From the NCBI RefSeq assembly GCF_000193495.2, contig NZ_AP023410.1, positions 3,532,271 to 3,596,270 of the forward strand: a DNA stretch of 64,000 bases, in the 5' to 3' direction. The position numbers were made by a program, and so were the translations under genes. Positions 47,069 to 56,407 of the stretch are shown here, one piece after another; position 1 is the first letter of the stretch, and the number at the start of each line of letters is the position of its first letter. The notes under the pieces are model-generated. The model saw nothing but the letters and a program-made list of their open reading frames with translations, was not told the DNA's origin and searched no databases. The DNA comes from Acetobacter aceti NBRC 14818. Lineage in GTDB: Bacteria; Pseudomonadota; Alphaproteobacteria; Acetobacterales; Acetobacteraceae.

Positions 47069-49012
47069 TCATGAAGCCGCAGATTTCAGAATGCGACGGA
47101 CAAACCACAGGCAGACAGCAATAAAGACCATCAGTCCGGCAACACCGTTCCAGGGAGCGGAAAGTCCTCCACCAATCGCCAGCGCTCCATCGTTTCCTGT
47201 CAGCCCGGAAACGGCAGCAAGAGCAACACCGGTCAGGCTTTCTCCCACAATCAGTCCGGAAGCGACCATGGTGCCTTCGTCTGACTGTTCAGTCCGACGG
47301 GCAGCGATCTTTTTCACAACCCATCCGAGACAGGCTCCCACAGCGAGTGTCGTCGAGACGGAGGGCGGCAGATAGATGCCTATCCCGACGGCAAGCGGCG
47401 GTAGGGCTAGCCCACGAAAGCGCAGAAGCCGGTCAAGAAGCACCAGCGCCATACCGGTCACAGCACCGATCGAAAGCATGCTCCAGTCGAGATTCTGCCT
47501 GAAAATGCCAGAAGCGATCATGGTGACGATGGCAGGCTGAGGTGCTGCGAGAACATGTGTCGGGTCCATGTCCGCACGAGGCATCGCGCCGGTAAAGCCA
47601 TAGGCCTGGTAAAGCAGGTTTAGAACGGGCGGTACGACCAATGCGCCTATGGCGCATCCCAGCAGGAGGACGCCTTCCTGTCGCCAGGGAGACGCGCCAA
47701 CCAGTTGTCCGGTTTTCAGGTCCTGGAGATTGTCATTGGAGATGGAAGCAGCCGCCACGATGGCAGACAGAATGACCATCGCAAAGGCGATGGCCAGATG
47801 ATGATCGTCAGCTGCAAAAACTGATGGAAGGAGCGCGAGATGCTCCATCAGCATGAGAAGCGAGCAGACCAGAACAGTCGCCAGCAGCACAATGCCGGAG
47901 ATGGGTGAGGAGGAGGACCCGACCAACCCTGCCATGTAGCCGCAGGTCGCTGCCGTCAGAAAACCGAACACACCAAGAAAGGCCGTGCCGAACAGCGCAG
48001 GCACGACAAAATGTGAGGTAAAGGGATAAAGAAAGAGACTGAACAGCAGAAACAGGGCGACCGACAGTAGTGCGCCTGTGATCATGATTGTGCGCGGTGA
48101 CAGATCTTTTCCAGTATCTGTGCCGATCGCAGTGCTGCCGAGCGCGCTTCTGATGCCCCGGAAAACCGGAAGCGCCAGTTCTCCAAGCGTCCACAGGGAA
48201 GCGGTTGCAATAGCGCCAGCGCCGATGAACCGGACCTTATGAACCCAGATCGATGTCGCAAACGATGCCGCGTCGAGATGGTCGGTATTGGGCGTGAGGG
48301 AGGTCAGCCAGGGAACAGCCACGATCCACGACAGCACGTAACCGAACAGCATCGCCAGTCCGCCAGCAGCGCCGACAAGATAACCTGCGCCAAGAAGCGC
48401 GAGTGAGAAGCCGGTGGACAGGCGGAAAACACCCGCTCCTACAATGAAGGTGGTAGTCGCGCTGTCGGCAAGAAGCCGCAGCCCTCCCGATGCAAAGGAA
48501 ACCGCGCCGGATACGGCAGCGCCACTGATCAGGGCCGTCAGACCACGATGCGATGCTTCACCGGACGCGCTTTCATGGCCCGCGCGCAGGATTTCAGCGG
48601 CGGCGACCCCCTCGGGGTAGGGGAGAGGACTGTCGTTCACCAGCGCGCGACGCAACGGAATAGTGAACAGAACACCGGCCATCCCGCCCACAGCCGTCAG
48701 ACCCGCCGTTTCCAGAAAAGGAAAATGGTTCCAGTGACCGATCAGGATCAGGGCAGGGAACACGGCGAAGACGGTCGAGATGGTCCCGGCTGCGGAAGCC
48801 TGACTCTGGACCATGTTGTTCTCAAGGAGGCTGCCACCGCCAAGCAGTCTCAGGACGGCCATGGAAATCACTGCGGCCGGGATCGAGGAGGCGAAAGTCA
48901 GTCCGATTTTCAGACCCAGATAGGTGTTGGAGGCAGTGAAGACGACGGTGATCAGGGCGCCGAGAACAAGGCCACGTACGGTCAGTTCGCGCGACGTATC
49001 GGAATGCGGCAT
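47069..49012 (-). CDS. OPT-family oligopeptide transporter
   Basis: 647 residues from ATG 49012 with many hydrophobic helices (about 15). OPT-family blocks: ELTVRGLVLGALITVVFTASNTYLGLKIG, LPYPEGVAAAEIL, TAATCGYMAGLVGSSSSPISG and SISNDNLQDLKTGQLVGA. The bacterial members move small peptides or metal chelates with protons; substrate here is unknown. The downstream part of the longer reading frame from 49117 lacks family resemblance; GGGAGG lies four bases before ATG 49012. Convergent with the second TadE gene. Confidence 0.93.
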   Translation of the reverse strand: MPHSDTSRELTVRGLVLGALITVVFTASNTYLGLKIGLTFASSIPAAVISMAVLRLLGGGSLLENNMVQSQASAAGTISTVFAVFPALILIGHWNHFPFLETAGLTAVGGMAGVLFTIPLRRALVNDSPLPYPEGVAAAEILRAGHESASGEASHRGLTALISGAAVSGAVSFASGGLRLLADSATTTFIVGAGVFRLSTGFSLALLGAGYLVGAAGGLAMLFGYVLSWIVAVPWLTSLTPNTDHLDAASFATSIWVHKVRFIGAGAIATASLWTLGELALPVFRGIRSALGSTAIGTDTGKDLSPRTIMITGALLSVALFLLFSLFLYPFTSHFVVPALFGTAFLGVFGFLTAATCGYMAGLVGSSSSPISGIVLLATVLVCSLLMLMEHLALLPSVFAADDHHLAIAFAMVILSAIVAAASISNDNLQDLKTGQLVGASPWRQEGVLLLGCAIGALVVPPVLNLLYQAYGFTGAMPRADMDPTHVLAAPQPAIVTMIASGIFRQNLDWSMLSIGAVTGMALVLLDRLLRFRGLALPPLAVGIGIYLPPSVSTTLAVGACLGWVVKKIAARRTEQSDEGTMVASGLIVGESLTGVALAAVSGLTGNDGALAIGGGLSAPWNGVAGLMVFIAVCLWFVRRILKSAAS

Positions 49013-49247
49013 CGGGCCTCCCAGCCAGACAGAAGGAAAGTCAGCGCCAGCGGGCACCCGTCCGCACGCAGCAACCACGCATTCGTGAGACAGCCTCATC
49101 ATGGCGAAAAGACCCATCTATGGGAATGACCGATGGTTCTCAGCGAACGAAAATGCTTTCTGTGAGTTATCAATGAGATCATCTGATGTGTGTGACCCTC
49201 AGGTCAGAAACATCTGTGAGAATGGGAACGGGCGGGTAGGGGTGTTG

Positions 49248-51668
49248 ATGTCTGGAATACGCACGCAGCAGGATGAGCAAAATGTTCGATTGAGAAATGG
49301 TCTGATACCAGCCCTTCTCCTGTGTCTGATGGCGCTGTTCATGATGTCTCCGGCATTTGCGGATGACGCTCCTGATCAGGATTCCCTCATCGCCGTTCCC
49401 GCGACAGTTGTTTCGGACAACGCCCTGAACAGTCTGGAAGCATCCATCCGGAATGTTTATCAGGCTCGAATTGATGTGAAGAAAGCAACCGGCATTCACA
49501 AGATCACTGTGAATGAACTGGCGCAGCAGGCAGCGGCGGATGAAGTCTCCGCGCAGGGCATGGTGTCCAAGCTCGAACCTTACGAGAAAACCTACAAGAA
49601 TCTTCTGGATGTTCTCGGGACGGCCCCCGCAAAGGATATGCCGTCGGAACCAGCGTCAATCACCCGCCAACGCCAGATGATCCTGCAGGCCCAGGGTGAC
49701 CTGCATAGCCGCCTCATGCGCGCGCGTCTTTATGCGCTGGAGGCGCATGCTCTTGCGGAAATCCTCAGTCAGAGGACGGATGCTGTGCAGCAGGCTTTGC
49801 TCCTCCAGAGTTTTGCTTCGCCTGTCACTCCGACATTCTGGCTGAATGTGTCGAATGAGTTTTCCGCGACGGAGCAGAGTCTTCTGACGCTCTATTCTGA
49901 AACACTCAGAACAGTGACACAGGATTTGCTGGGCTGGCGGATCGCCCGTCTGCTTGGGGCGCTTGTCGCCAGTGGCTGTCTGATCACGGCCCCTTTTTTT
50001 CTTTTGCGGCAGATTAGACGGGCAGCCGCCAGAGTATTGCCTGACGCAAGACTGCGGCGTGTCACGGCAGCTGCTGTTTTCGCGCCACTCTGCCTCCTGT
50101 GCGCCACGCTGTCCGCCGCTGCGTTGTGGCTCGGTCTTACTGGCGGAGACATGCCAGACGGAAGCGCTCTTGCCAGTATGGCGAGCAGGATCAGCACGCA
50201 GATACCACTGGTCGGTTTTATTCTGGGAGCAGGGTTCGCCACGCTTTCTCCCACCAACCCGGACTGGCGTGTGCTCCCGATCAGCGACAACGCGGCGAAG
50301 GCCTTGCGTTCGCATGTCGTCTGGTTCGCGCTGCTGATCTTCTTCCGTGGTGCATTGCGGTATTTCGATATGGAAGCCGGACTGGGCCAGACCACAGTGC
50401 AGTTGCTGGATGCCGGGTTTATTCTTCTCGCCGCTCCGCTGCTGCTGTCCATCCCGCTCCAGATCGAACGTCATCCGGCTCCGATCGCGGAAGGAGGCGT
50501 CGTACGACAGAGCATGCTGGGTCGGGTGACGCGGGTGCTGCTGTCCCTCGTGTCTGTGTTCAGCATCATCGCCATGCTGATCGGTTATATTCCGTTAGGC
50601 TATACGATCCTGTCCTGGGTCTGCTCCATGATCATCACGCTTTTTGGCCTCGCGCTGATCTATCTGCTGGTCAATGATTTCTCCAAAACGGAGTTGCTGA
50701 GCACCGGGCGTATCGGTCGCTATTTTGTATCCATGGGCGTGCCAGACCGGATTATTGATCAGATGATGACCGTGATGTCCGGTCTGTTCAGCGTCTTCCT
50801 GCTCTTCGTCGCGGTCGCAGTGGCGCAGTCCGGCGGCGATTTCGATTTCGATGTGATTTCCGGGAATATCGGCAAGGTCGTGCTGGGGCAGAGCATCGGC
50901 GGTGTCACGCTCTCGTTCGATGTTCTGCTGAAATGCCTCGTGATCCCGATCGCCGGGCATTATTTCATCAAGATCGTCAGACGCTGGCTGACAAAACGAC
51001 TGTTTCCCACCACGACGCTGGACAAGGGTGGCCAGACGTCGATCCTTACGATCTTCACCTACGCTTCATGGATCGGGATCATTCTGATTGTCATGTCGTC
51101 CATCGGCGTGACGGTCAGCAGTATGACGTGGGTCGTCAGCGCCCTGTCGGTCGGTATCGGTTTTGGTCTTCAGTCAATCGTGCAGAATTTCGTGTCCGGC
51201 ATCATTCTTCTGGCCGAACGGCCAGTCACCATAGGTGATCTGGTGGAGATCGGAGGCAAGACCGGCGACATTCGGCGCATCAGTGTCCGTTCGACAGATA
51301 TAGGACTGTCTGACGGCTCGACCCTGATCGTGCCGAACTCGCAGTTCATTACCTCGTCTGTCAGAAACGCGACCTTTGGTCGCCCATCCGGCGCGATGTC
51401 CTTCACCATTGCATTCCCTCTTGGAACGGATCTGTCGAAGAGTATTCCCGTGATGGCCGAGGCACTGGAGAAGGTAGATGGGCTGCTGACAACACCACTT
51501 CCTTCCGTCACGATTGCCGATATCCAGTTTGACAGGGTGATCGTGAAGGTTTCGGGCAGGACGTCCTCACCCCGGAGTGTGGACGGTATTGCCAACAAGG
51601 CCCGACTGGCCGTCTGGGATGCGCTTGAGAAAAATGGAATAGTCGCCAGTAAGGAAAGCAGCGGCTAA
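49248..51668 (+). CDS. MscS-family mechanosensitive channel with DUF3772 domain
   Basis: 806 residues. A signal peptide (about 1-36, ending MMSPAFADD), a periplasmic helical region with DUF3772-like sequence (about 45-230), some eleven transmembrane helices, and the C-terminal MscS core (about 600-800; TWVVSALSVGIGFGLQSIVQNFVSGIILLAERPVTIGDLVEI-type pore helix and loop, then VRSTDIGLSDGSTLIVPNSQFITSSVRN). Large multi-domain MscS proteins of this kind release osmolytes under hypo-osmotic shock. ATG 49248 fits the signal peptide; earlier in-frame ATGs at 49101 and 49173 give implausible N-termini. Confidence 0.93.
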   Translation: MSGIRTQQDEQNVRLRNGLIPALLLCLMALFMMSPAFADDAPDQDSLIAVPATVVSDNALNSLEASIRNVYQARIDVKKATGIHKITVNELAQQAAADEVSAQGMVSKLEPYEKTYKNLLDVLGTAPAKDMPSEPASITRQRQMILQAQGDLHSRLMRARLYALEAHALAEILSQRTDAVQQALLLQSFASPVTPTFWLNVSNEFSATEQSLLTLYSETLRTVTQDLLGWRIARLLGALVASGCLITAPFFLLRQIRRAAARVLPDARLRRVTAAAVFAPLCLLCATLSAAALWLGLTGGDMPDGSALASMASRISTQIPLVGFILGAGFATLSPTNPDWRVLPISDNAAKALRSHVVWFALLIFFRGALRYFDMEAGLGQTTVQLLDAGFILLAAPLLLSIPLQIERHPAPIAEGGVVRQSMLGRVTRVLLSLVSVFSIIAMLIGYIPLGYTILSWVCSMIITLFGLALIYLLVNDFSKTELLSTGRIGRYFVSMGVPDRIIDQMMTVMSGLFSVFLLFVAVAVAQSGGDFDFDVISGNIGKVVLGQSIGGVTLSFDVLLKCLVIPIAGHYFIKIVRRWLTKRLFPTTTLDKGGQTSILTIFTYASWIGIILIVMSSIGVTVSSMTWVVSALSVGIGFGLQSIVQNFVSGIILLAERPVTIGDLVEIGGKTGDIRRISVRSTDIGLSDGSTLIVPNSQFITSSVRNATFGRPSGAMSFTIAFPLGTDLSKSIPVMAEALEKVDGLLTTPLPSVTIADIQFDRVIVKVSGRTSSPRSVDGIANKARLAVWDALEKNGIVASKESSG

Positions 51669-51714
51669 GGTGTGCTCCAACTGGACATACAGTCCGGTTT
51701 TTCAGGGACAGACT

Positions 51715-52548
51715 ATGACCAAGGCGACTGACTTCTGCGAAACACCGCGCTCCGGGGCGCGATTGCCCCGTGCGGTTGTAACCGGAGGATCAGGGGGAAT
51801 CGGACATCTTGTTGTTCGTGATCTGCTCAGGTGTGGTTATGAAGTCGTGGCGCTAAGTCGCCGTGCGCCGCCGCTTTCTGATCCGCACCTGTTCCATATT
51901 GTCTGCGATCTGGCCGACACAAACGAGATCGAGCGTGCCGGTTCGGAAATCGTGAGGGTTAACGTGCCGATTGCCGCCCTTGTCCATTGTGCGGGAATCA
52001 TTGAGCCGGGGGCCATTGAAGGGATGAAAGCGGATGCTCTTCAGAGACAACTCGCTGTCAATCTCACCGCTCCAATTTTCCTGACCTCTCTTCTGCTGCC
52101 GATTATGAAGCGCGGTGGGCATATCGCGTTCGTGAATTCGTTGGCGGCCGTTTACCCTCTTCCCGAGAGTTCTGTTTATGCTGCGGCAAAAGCGGCTCTG
52201 CGCAGTTTCGCTCTGGCGCTGACAATCGAGGTCAAGCCACGGAAAATTTCTGTATCATCGGTTTTCCCTGGTGCCGTGGACACGCCAATGCTGGAGCAGG
52301 AGATGCAAAGCGGCGGTTCTGTTCTGAACTTCGTCAATCCGCCAGCAACGCCGGAAAGCGTGGCGGCAACTGTCATCAAGGCGATTGGTCGCTCTCATGG
52401 CGGAGAGTATTTCCGGCCTGCGATTGACGGTGTGTTCGGTCGGATCTGCATGTGCTGGCCGGAATTGCTGCGCTTTGTGCTTCCTCTTTTCACATGGATT
52501 GGAAAAAGAGGCGTGAAAAAACATGCCCGGCTGAAAAAGAAGCTCTGA
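51715..52548 (+). CDS. Short-chain dehydrogenase/reductase
   Basis: 277 residues. Rossmann nucleotide motif TGGSGGIG, then the HCAGIIEPGAI block (NAG-type), catalytic NSLAAVYPL ... Ser and YAAAKAALRSFA (YxxxK). A basic C-terminal tail (GKRGVKKHARLKKKL) may bind membrane or acidic partners. ATG 51715 follows AGGGA by seven bases and is preferred to GTG 51670. NAD(P) preference and substrate are not evident. Only about 45 bases after the MscS gene, so it could be cotranscribed. Confidence 0.9.
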   Translation: MTKATDFCETPRSGARLPRAVVTGGSGGIGHLVVRDLLRCGYEVVALSRRAPPLSDPHLFHIVCDLADTNEIERAGSEIVRVNVPIAALVHCAGIIEPGAIEGMKADALQRQLAVNLTAPIFLTSLLLPIMKRGGHIAFVNSLAAVYPLPESSVYAAAKAALRSFALALTIEVKPRKISVSSVFPGAVDTPMLEQEMQSGGSVLNFVNPPATPESVAATVIKAIGRSHGGEYFRPAIDGVFGRICMCWPELLRFVLPLFTWIGKRGVKKHARLKKKL

Positions 52549-52685
52549 GCGCTCACTGGGCCGTGCTTTTTCTCTTCATGAAGAATATTTCATGACCGGA
52601 CTTTAGAAGACGCCAAGAGGTGACAGATCAGTCCGCAGACTGCATGATCCCGCGCAGTTAGAGGCTATGGGATTGCAACTGCACA

Positions 52686-55430
52686 ATGTTTTTCAGGACC
52701 TTCGGCTCATTTCGTCCACTCTTCTGCACTGCGCTGCTCGCTGGCACCATGCTCGGCGGCTGTTTGACGGAAGCCGGTATGGTGAGCGGGGGTGCGCTGT
52801 TTTCTCAGGCGCTCGCTCGTGAACCGGAGGCCGCCACCCGACAGGCGCCGTCTGTCACCAGAGCCACTCTGCCGAACGGTCTGCGCGTCGTCGTCGTGCA
52901 GGACAAATTGGCTCCGGTTGTTACGACTGAACTGAATTATCTGGTTGGTTCATCCGAAGCGCCCGCTGGCTTTCCCGGAACAGCTCATGCGCTGGAACAC
53001 ATGATGTTCCGCGGTAGCAAGGGCCTGGACAAGGACCAGCTTGCCGCTCTCGGTGCGCGCATCGGCGGCAGTTATAACGCTGACACGACGGAAGACGTCA
53101 CGCAGTATTATTACACCGCGCCCGCCGAGGATCTGGATGTGCTATTGCGGATTGAGGCCCTGCGCATGAAGGGGCTGACCCTGTCCGAGGCAGACTGGGA
53201 CAAGGAGCGTGGCGCGATCGAACAGGAAGTATCCCGCGACCTTTCCAGTCCGGCCTATCGCTACATTTCGCAGTTGCAGTCGATCCTGTTCAAGGGAACG
53301 CCATACGAGCATGACGCGCTGGGAACCCGTCCGTCCTTTGACAAGACGGATGCTGCGCTGCTCAGGAAGTTTTATGAGCAGTGGTATGCGCCGAATAACG
53401 CCATTCTCGTGATTGCGGGGGATGTCGATCCGGACGCGACGATTGCCAAAGTCCGGGATATTTTCGGGCCAATTCCCAGCAAGACATTGCCTGAACGCAC
53501 TGCAATAAAGCCCGCACCGGCTCCCGCGCAGACCCTGACTTTCCCGACGGATTATCCGGTTGGTTTTGCGACGATCGCTTTCCCGATGCCGGGACAGAAT
53601 GCGAAGGATTTCGCAGCGGCTGATATTCTCTCCGATGTGCTGGCAAGCCAGCGTGGCGCGCTCTACCAGTTGGTGCCTGCGGGCAAGGCGCTTTTTGCCG
53701 GATTTGAATTTGCGCCAAAGAAATCAGCAGGTTTCGGACTGGCGCTTGCGGCGTTCCCGAAGGGAGGCGATTCCAGCAAGGTCCTGACGGACGTTCGCAC
53801 CATCCTGTCGGATATTCGCAAAAATGGTGTTCCAGCCGAACTTGTTGAAGCGGCGAAGACCAAGGAAATCGCTCAGCTCGGCTTCTCGGCCAACTCTGTG
53901 AGCGGTCTTGCCGAAAGCTGGTCGGAAGCGTTGGCTTTCAAAAATCTTCAGTCACCTGAAGATATGATCGCGGCCTATCGCGCTGTCACGCCGGAAGATG
54001 TCAACCGGATGGCCGCGCAACTTCTGGACCCGGATCGTGCCGTCACGGCTATCCTGACACCGGAAAACTCCGGCAAGCCGATCGAAGGCAAGGGATTTGG
54101 TGGCGCTGAATCGTTTGCCTCGGCTCCCGACAAACCGGTCAAACTGCCGGACTGGGCCGAAAAATCCTTGGCGCGTCTGGATATTCCGGAACCGGCCAAA
54201 GCACCCGTGGTGCAGACGCTTCCTAATGGTCTGACCCTGATCGTGCATCCGTCGCACGTCAGCCAGACAATCGAGGTTGCGGGTCTGATCCGTCATAATT
54301 CGGACCTTCAGGAGCCGAAAGGCAAGGAAGGGGTCTCTGACGTTACGGAGGAACTCTTCGGTTATGGCACCCAGAAGCATGACCGTCTGGCATTCCGCAA
54401 GGCGCTTGACGATGTGCCTGCGTGGGAGAGCGCCGGAGCGGAATTTTCGCTGCGTGTACCATCGAATAAATTCGAACAGGGTATGAGCCTGCTGGCGGAG
54501 AACGAGCTTCAGCCAGCCTTCCCGGATCAGGCGTTCCAGATTGTCCGCCAGCAGGCGGCGCAGGAGCAGGCAGGGCAGTTGCAGTCACCCGGCTATCTCT
54601 TCGGTCGCGCGATCATGGGTGCCGTTTCGCCGAAGGGTGATCCGAGCCTGCGTGAAGCCACACCGAAAACATTGATGGGTCTCTCGCTTAATGACGTGAA
54701 AGCCTATTACAGCGCTGTCTGGCGGCCGGACATGACGACCATTGTCGTGACCGGCGATATCACGCCGGGACAGGCGCGGACGGTCGTGGAGAAGGCATTC
54801 GGATCATGGAAGGCGACGGGGCCGAAACCTGTTGTTGATCTGCCGACGCGACCGGACAGCAAGACCTCGCGGTCCCATGTGCCGGACAAGAGCAACGTGC
54901 AGGATACGGTTGTCCTGCCGGAGAGCCTTGGACTGACACCAACCAATCCGGACCATTTCCTGCTGACACTTGGCAATGAAGTCTTGGGCGGTGGTTTCTC
55001 ATCCCGTCTGTATCGCGATCTGCGTGTGAAAACGGGATATGTCTATTCCGTCAGCAGCAGCTTCGACTGGAGCCGTAACCGGGGAGCCTATTCGGTCTCT
55101 TACGGCGCTGATCCGGACAAGGTCGGCGATGCACGGAAAGCGGCGCTGCGGAACATTCATGCCATGCAGGTCTCGCCAGTGACCGATGACGAACTGATTG
55201 TCGCCAAATCCTCGCTTCTACGCGGCATTCCGCTGGGACGCGCCAGCCTCGGAGCGATTGCAGGTGAATATCTGCGCCTGATCGAACTCGGACTGCCTCT
55301 CGATACACCCGATATCGCGGCGCATGCCTATTACAAGGCGACGGCTGCCGATGTGCAGGCTGCTTTCAGCAAGTGGGTCCGGCCGGATGATCTGTCCGAG
55401 ATTGTCAAAGGCCCACAGCCACGCTGGTAA
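52686..55430 (+). CDS. M16-family zinc peptidase (pitrilysin/insulinase type), predicted lipoprotein
   Basis: 914 residues, a double-domain M16 protein. A lipobox-like LAGTMLGGC at about residue 26 suggests a lipid anchor on the outer membrane or periplasm. The inverted zinc motif HxxEH is HALEH (about 101-105) and the distal Glu is in ERGAIEQEVSRDL. The second half (about 500-914) keeps the fold (TLPNGLTLIVHPSHVSQTIEVAG; WRPDMTTIVVTGDITPGQA; GNEVLGGGFSSRLYRDLR) but lacks HxxEH, as is usual. A very strong terminator follows. Confidence 0.94.
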   Translation: MFFRTFGSFRPLFCTALLAGTMLGGCLTEAGMVSGGALFSQALAREPEAATRQAPSVTRATLPNGLRVVVVQDKLAPVVTTELNYLVGSSEAPAGFPGTAHALEHMMFRGSKGLDKDQLAALGARIGGSYNADTTEDVTQYYYTAPAEDLDVLLRIEALRMKGLTLSEADWDKERGAIEQEVSRDLSSPAYRYISQLQSILFKGTPYEHDALGTRPSFDKTDAALLRKFYEQWYAPNNAILVIAGDVDPDATIAKVRDIFGPIPSKTLPERTAIKPAPAPAQTLTFPTDYPVGFATIAFPMPGQNAKDFAAADILSDVLASQRGALYQLVPAGKALFAGFEFAPKKSAGFGLALAAFPKGGDSSKVLTDVRTILSDIRKNGVPAELVEAAKTKEIAQLGFSANSVSGLAESWSEALAFKNLQSPEDMIAAYRAVTPEDVNRMAAQLLDPDRAVTAILTPENSGKPIEGKGFGGAESFASAPDKPVKLPDWAEKSLARLDIPEPAKAPVVQTLPNGLTLIVHPSHVSQTIEVAGLIRHNSDLQEPKGKEGVSDVTEELFGYGTQKHDRLAFRKALDDVPAWESAGAEFSLRVPSNKFEQGMSLLAENELQPAFPDQAFQIVRQQAAQEQAGQLQSPGYLFGRAIMGAVSPKGDPSLREATPKTLMGLSLNDVKAYYSAVWRPDMTTIVVTGDITPGQARTVVEKAFGSWKATGPKPVVDLPTRPDSKTSRSHVPDKSNVQDTVVLPESLGLTPTNPDHFLLTLGNEVLGGGFSSRLYRDLRVKTGYVYSVSSSFDWSRNRGAYSVSYGADPDKVGDARKAALRNIHAMQVSPVTDDELIVAKSSLLRGIPLGRASLGAIAGEYLRLIELGLPLDTPDIAAHAYYKATAADVQAAFSKWVRPDDLSEIVKGPQPRW

Positions 55431-55443
55431 TTTCAGGAAAATG

Positions 55444-55473
55444 GCCCTGCTTCGCATTGAAGCAGGGCTTTTT
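55444..55473 (+). terminator. Terminator of the M16 peptidase gene
   Basis: A perfect 10-base-pair stem (55444-55453 with 55459-55468) with a GCATT loop followed by five T residues, 13 bases after the stop codon. Confidence 0.93.
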
Positions 55474-55492
55474 GATTCGGGAGGAGATAAAA

Positions 55493-56284
55493 ATGCGCAG
55501 ACAGATTATTACGTGGTCAGTCATGGGACTGCTGGCTGGAACGGGCCTGAGCGTCACGCACACTCTACAGGCGCAACCTGCTTTCAAGGGCAGTCAGGTC
55601 AGAACATTGCCGATTGCAGCAGCGCTTTCTGACAGGGATCGTCCTGATTCTGATCGTGCACGGGACAAGATCCGCAAGCCGGGTGAATTGCTGGCGTTTG
55701 CCGGAATGGGACCGGGCATGAAAGTCGCCGACCTCATGCCGGGACAAGGCTATTTTACGCGTATTTTCAGTAATGTTGTCGGAAAGTCGGGGCATGTCTA
55801 TGCGCTCGTTGCCGCAGAACGCGTTGCTGAGAAACCTGATGCTGCCGATGCCGTGAAGGCGATTGCCGCCGATCCCGCATTTTCCAATGTCTCGGTTCTG
55901 ACGGAATCAATGCTGGCTCTGTCGCTTCCTGAACCTGTCGATATGGCTTGGACTTCTCAGAACTATCATGACGTTTACGGTCGTGGCGCTGATGCTGCTC
56001 TGGCTTTTGACCGGTCCGTGTTCAATCTTCTCCGGCCCGGTGGCGTGTATATGGTGATTGATCATGTGGCGACTTCCGGCAGCACTCCGGAGACAGCAAA
56101 AACATTGCATCGTATTGATCCTGTGCTGATCCGCGCACAGGTGGAAAAGGCAGGCTTTGTTTTTGAAAGTGAAAGTGGTGCACTGCGAAATGCACAGGAT
56201 ACGCATTCCGCCTCTGTCTTCGATGAGACCATAAAAGGCCTTACGGATCAGGTTGTTTACAAGTTTCGTAAACCTGCCAGATAA
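55493..56284 (+). CDS. Secreted class I methyltransferase-fold protein
   Basis: 263 residues from ATG 55493 (GGGAGGAG six bases upstream). The N-terminus is a signal peptide (MRRQIITWSVMGLLAGTGL ... LQAQPA). The mature protein carries the Rossmann methyltransferase motif I-like VADLMPGQGYFTRIFSNVVG and a motif-IV-like WTSQNYHDVYG (similar to periplasmic methyltransferase homologues in Sphingomonadales and Xanthomonads), with GGVYMVIDH after it. Substrate unknown. The periplasmic location would be unusual for a SAM-dependent enzyme, so a non-catalytic role is possible. Confidence 0.85.
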   Translation: MRRQIITWSVMGLLAGTGLSVTHTLQAQPAFKGSQVRTLPIAAALSDRDRPDSDRARDKIRKPGELLAFAGMGPGMKVADLMPGQGYFTRIFSNVVGKSGHVYALVAAERVAEKPDAADAVKAIAADPAFSNVSVLTESMLALSLPEPVDMAWTSQNYHDVYGRGADAALAFDRSVFNLLRPGGVYMVIDHVATSGSTPETAKTLHRIDPVLIRAQVEKAGFVFESESGALRNAQDTHSASVFDETIKGLTDQVVYKFRKPAR

Positions 56285-56407
56285 AGAGGCATTTTATAAA
56301 AAACCTGATCAGAGCGTAATATATGCCGACTGCATGACAATATCATGCTTTGATCGATTATGATCTGGCGTGTTGTTGTCTGATTTGAGCGGCACTTTCC
56401 TGACGTT

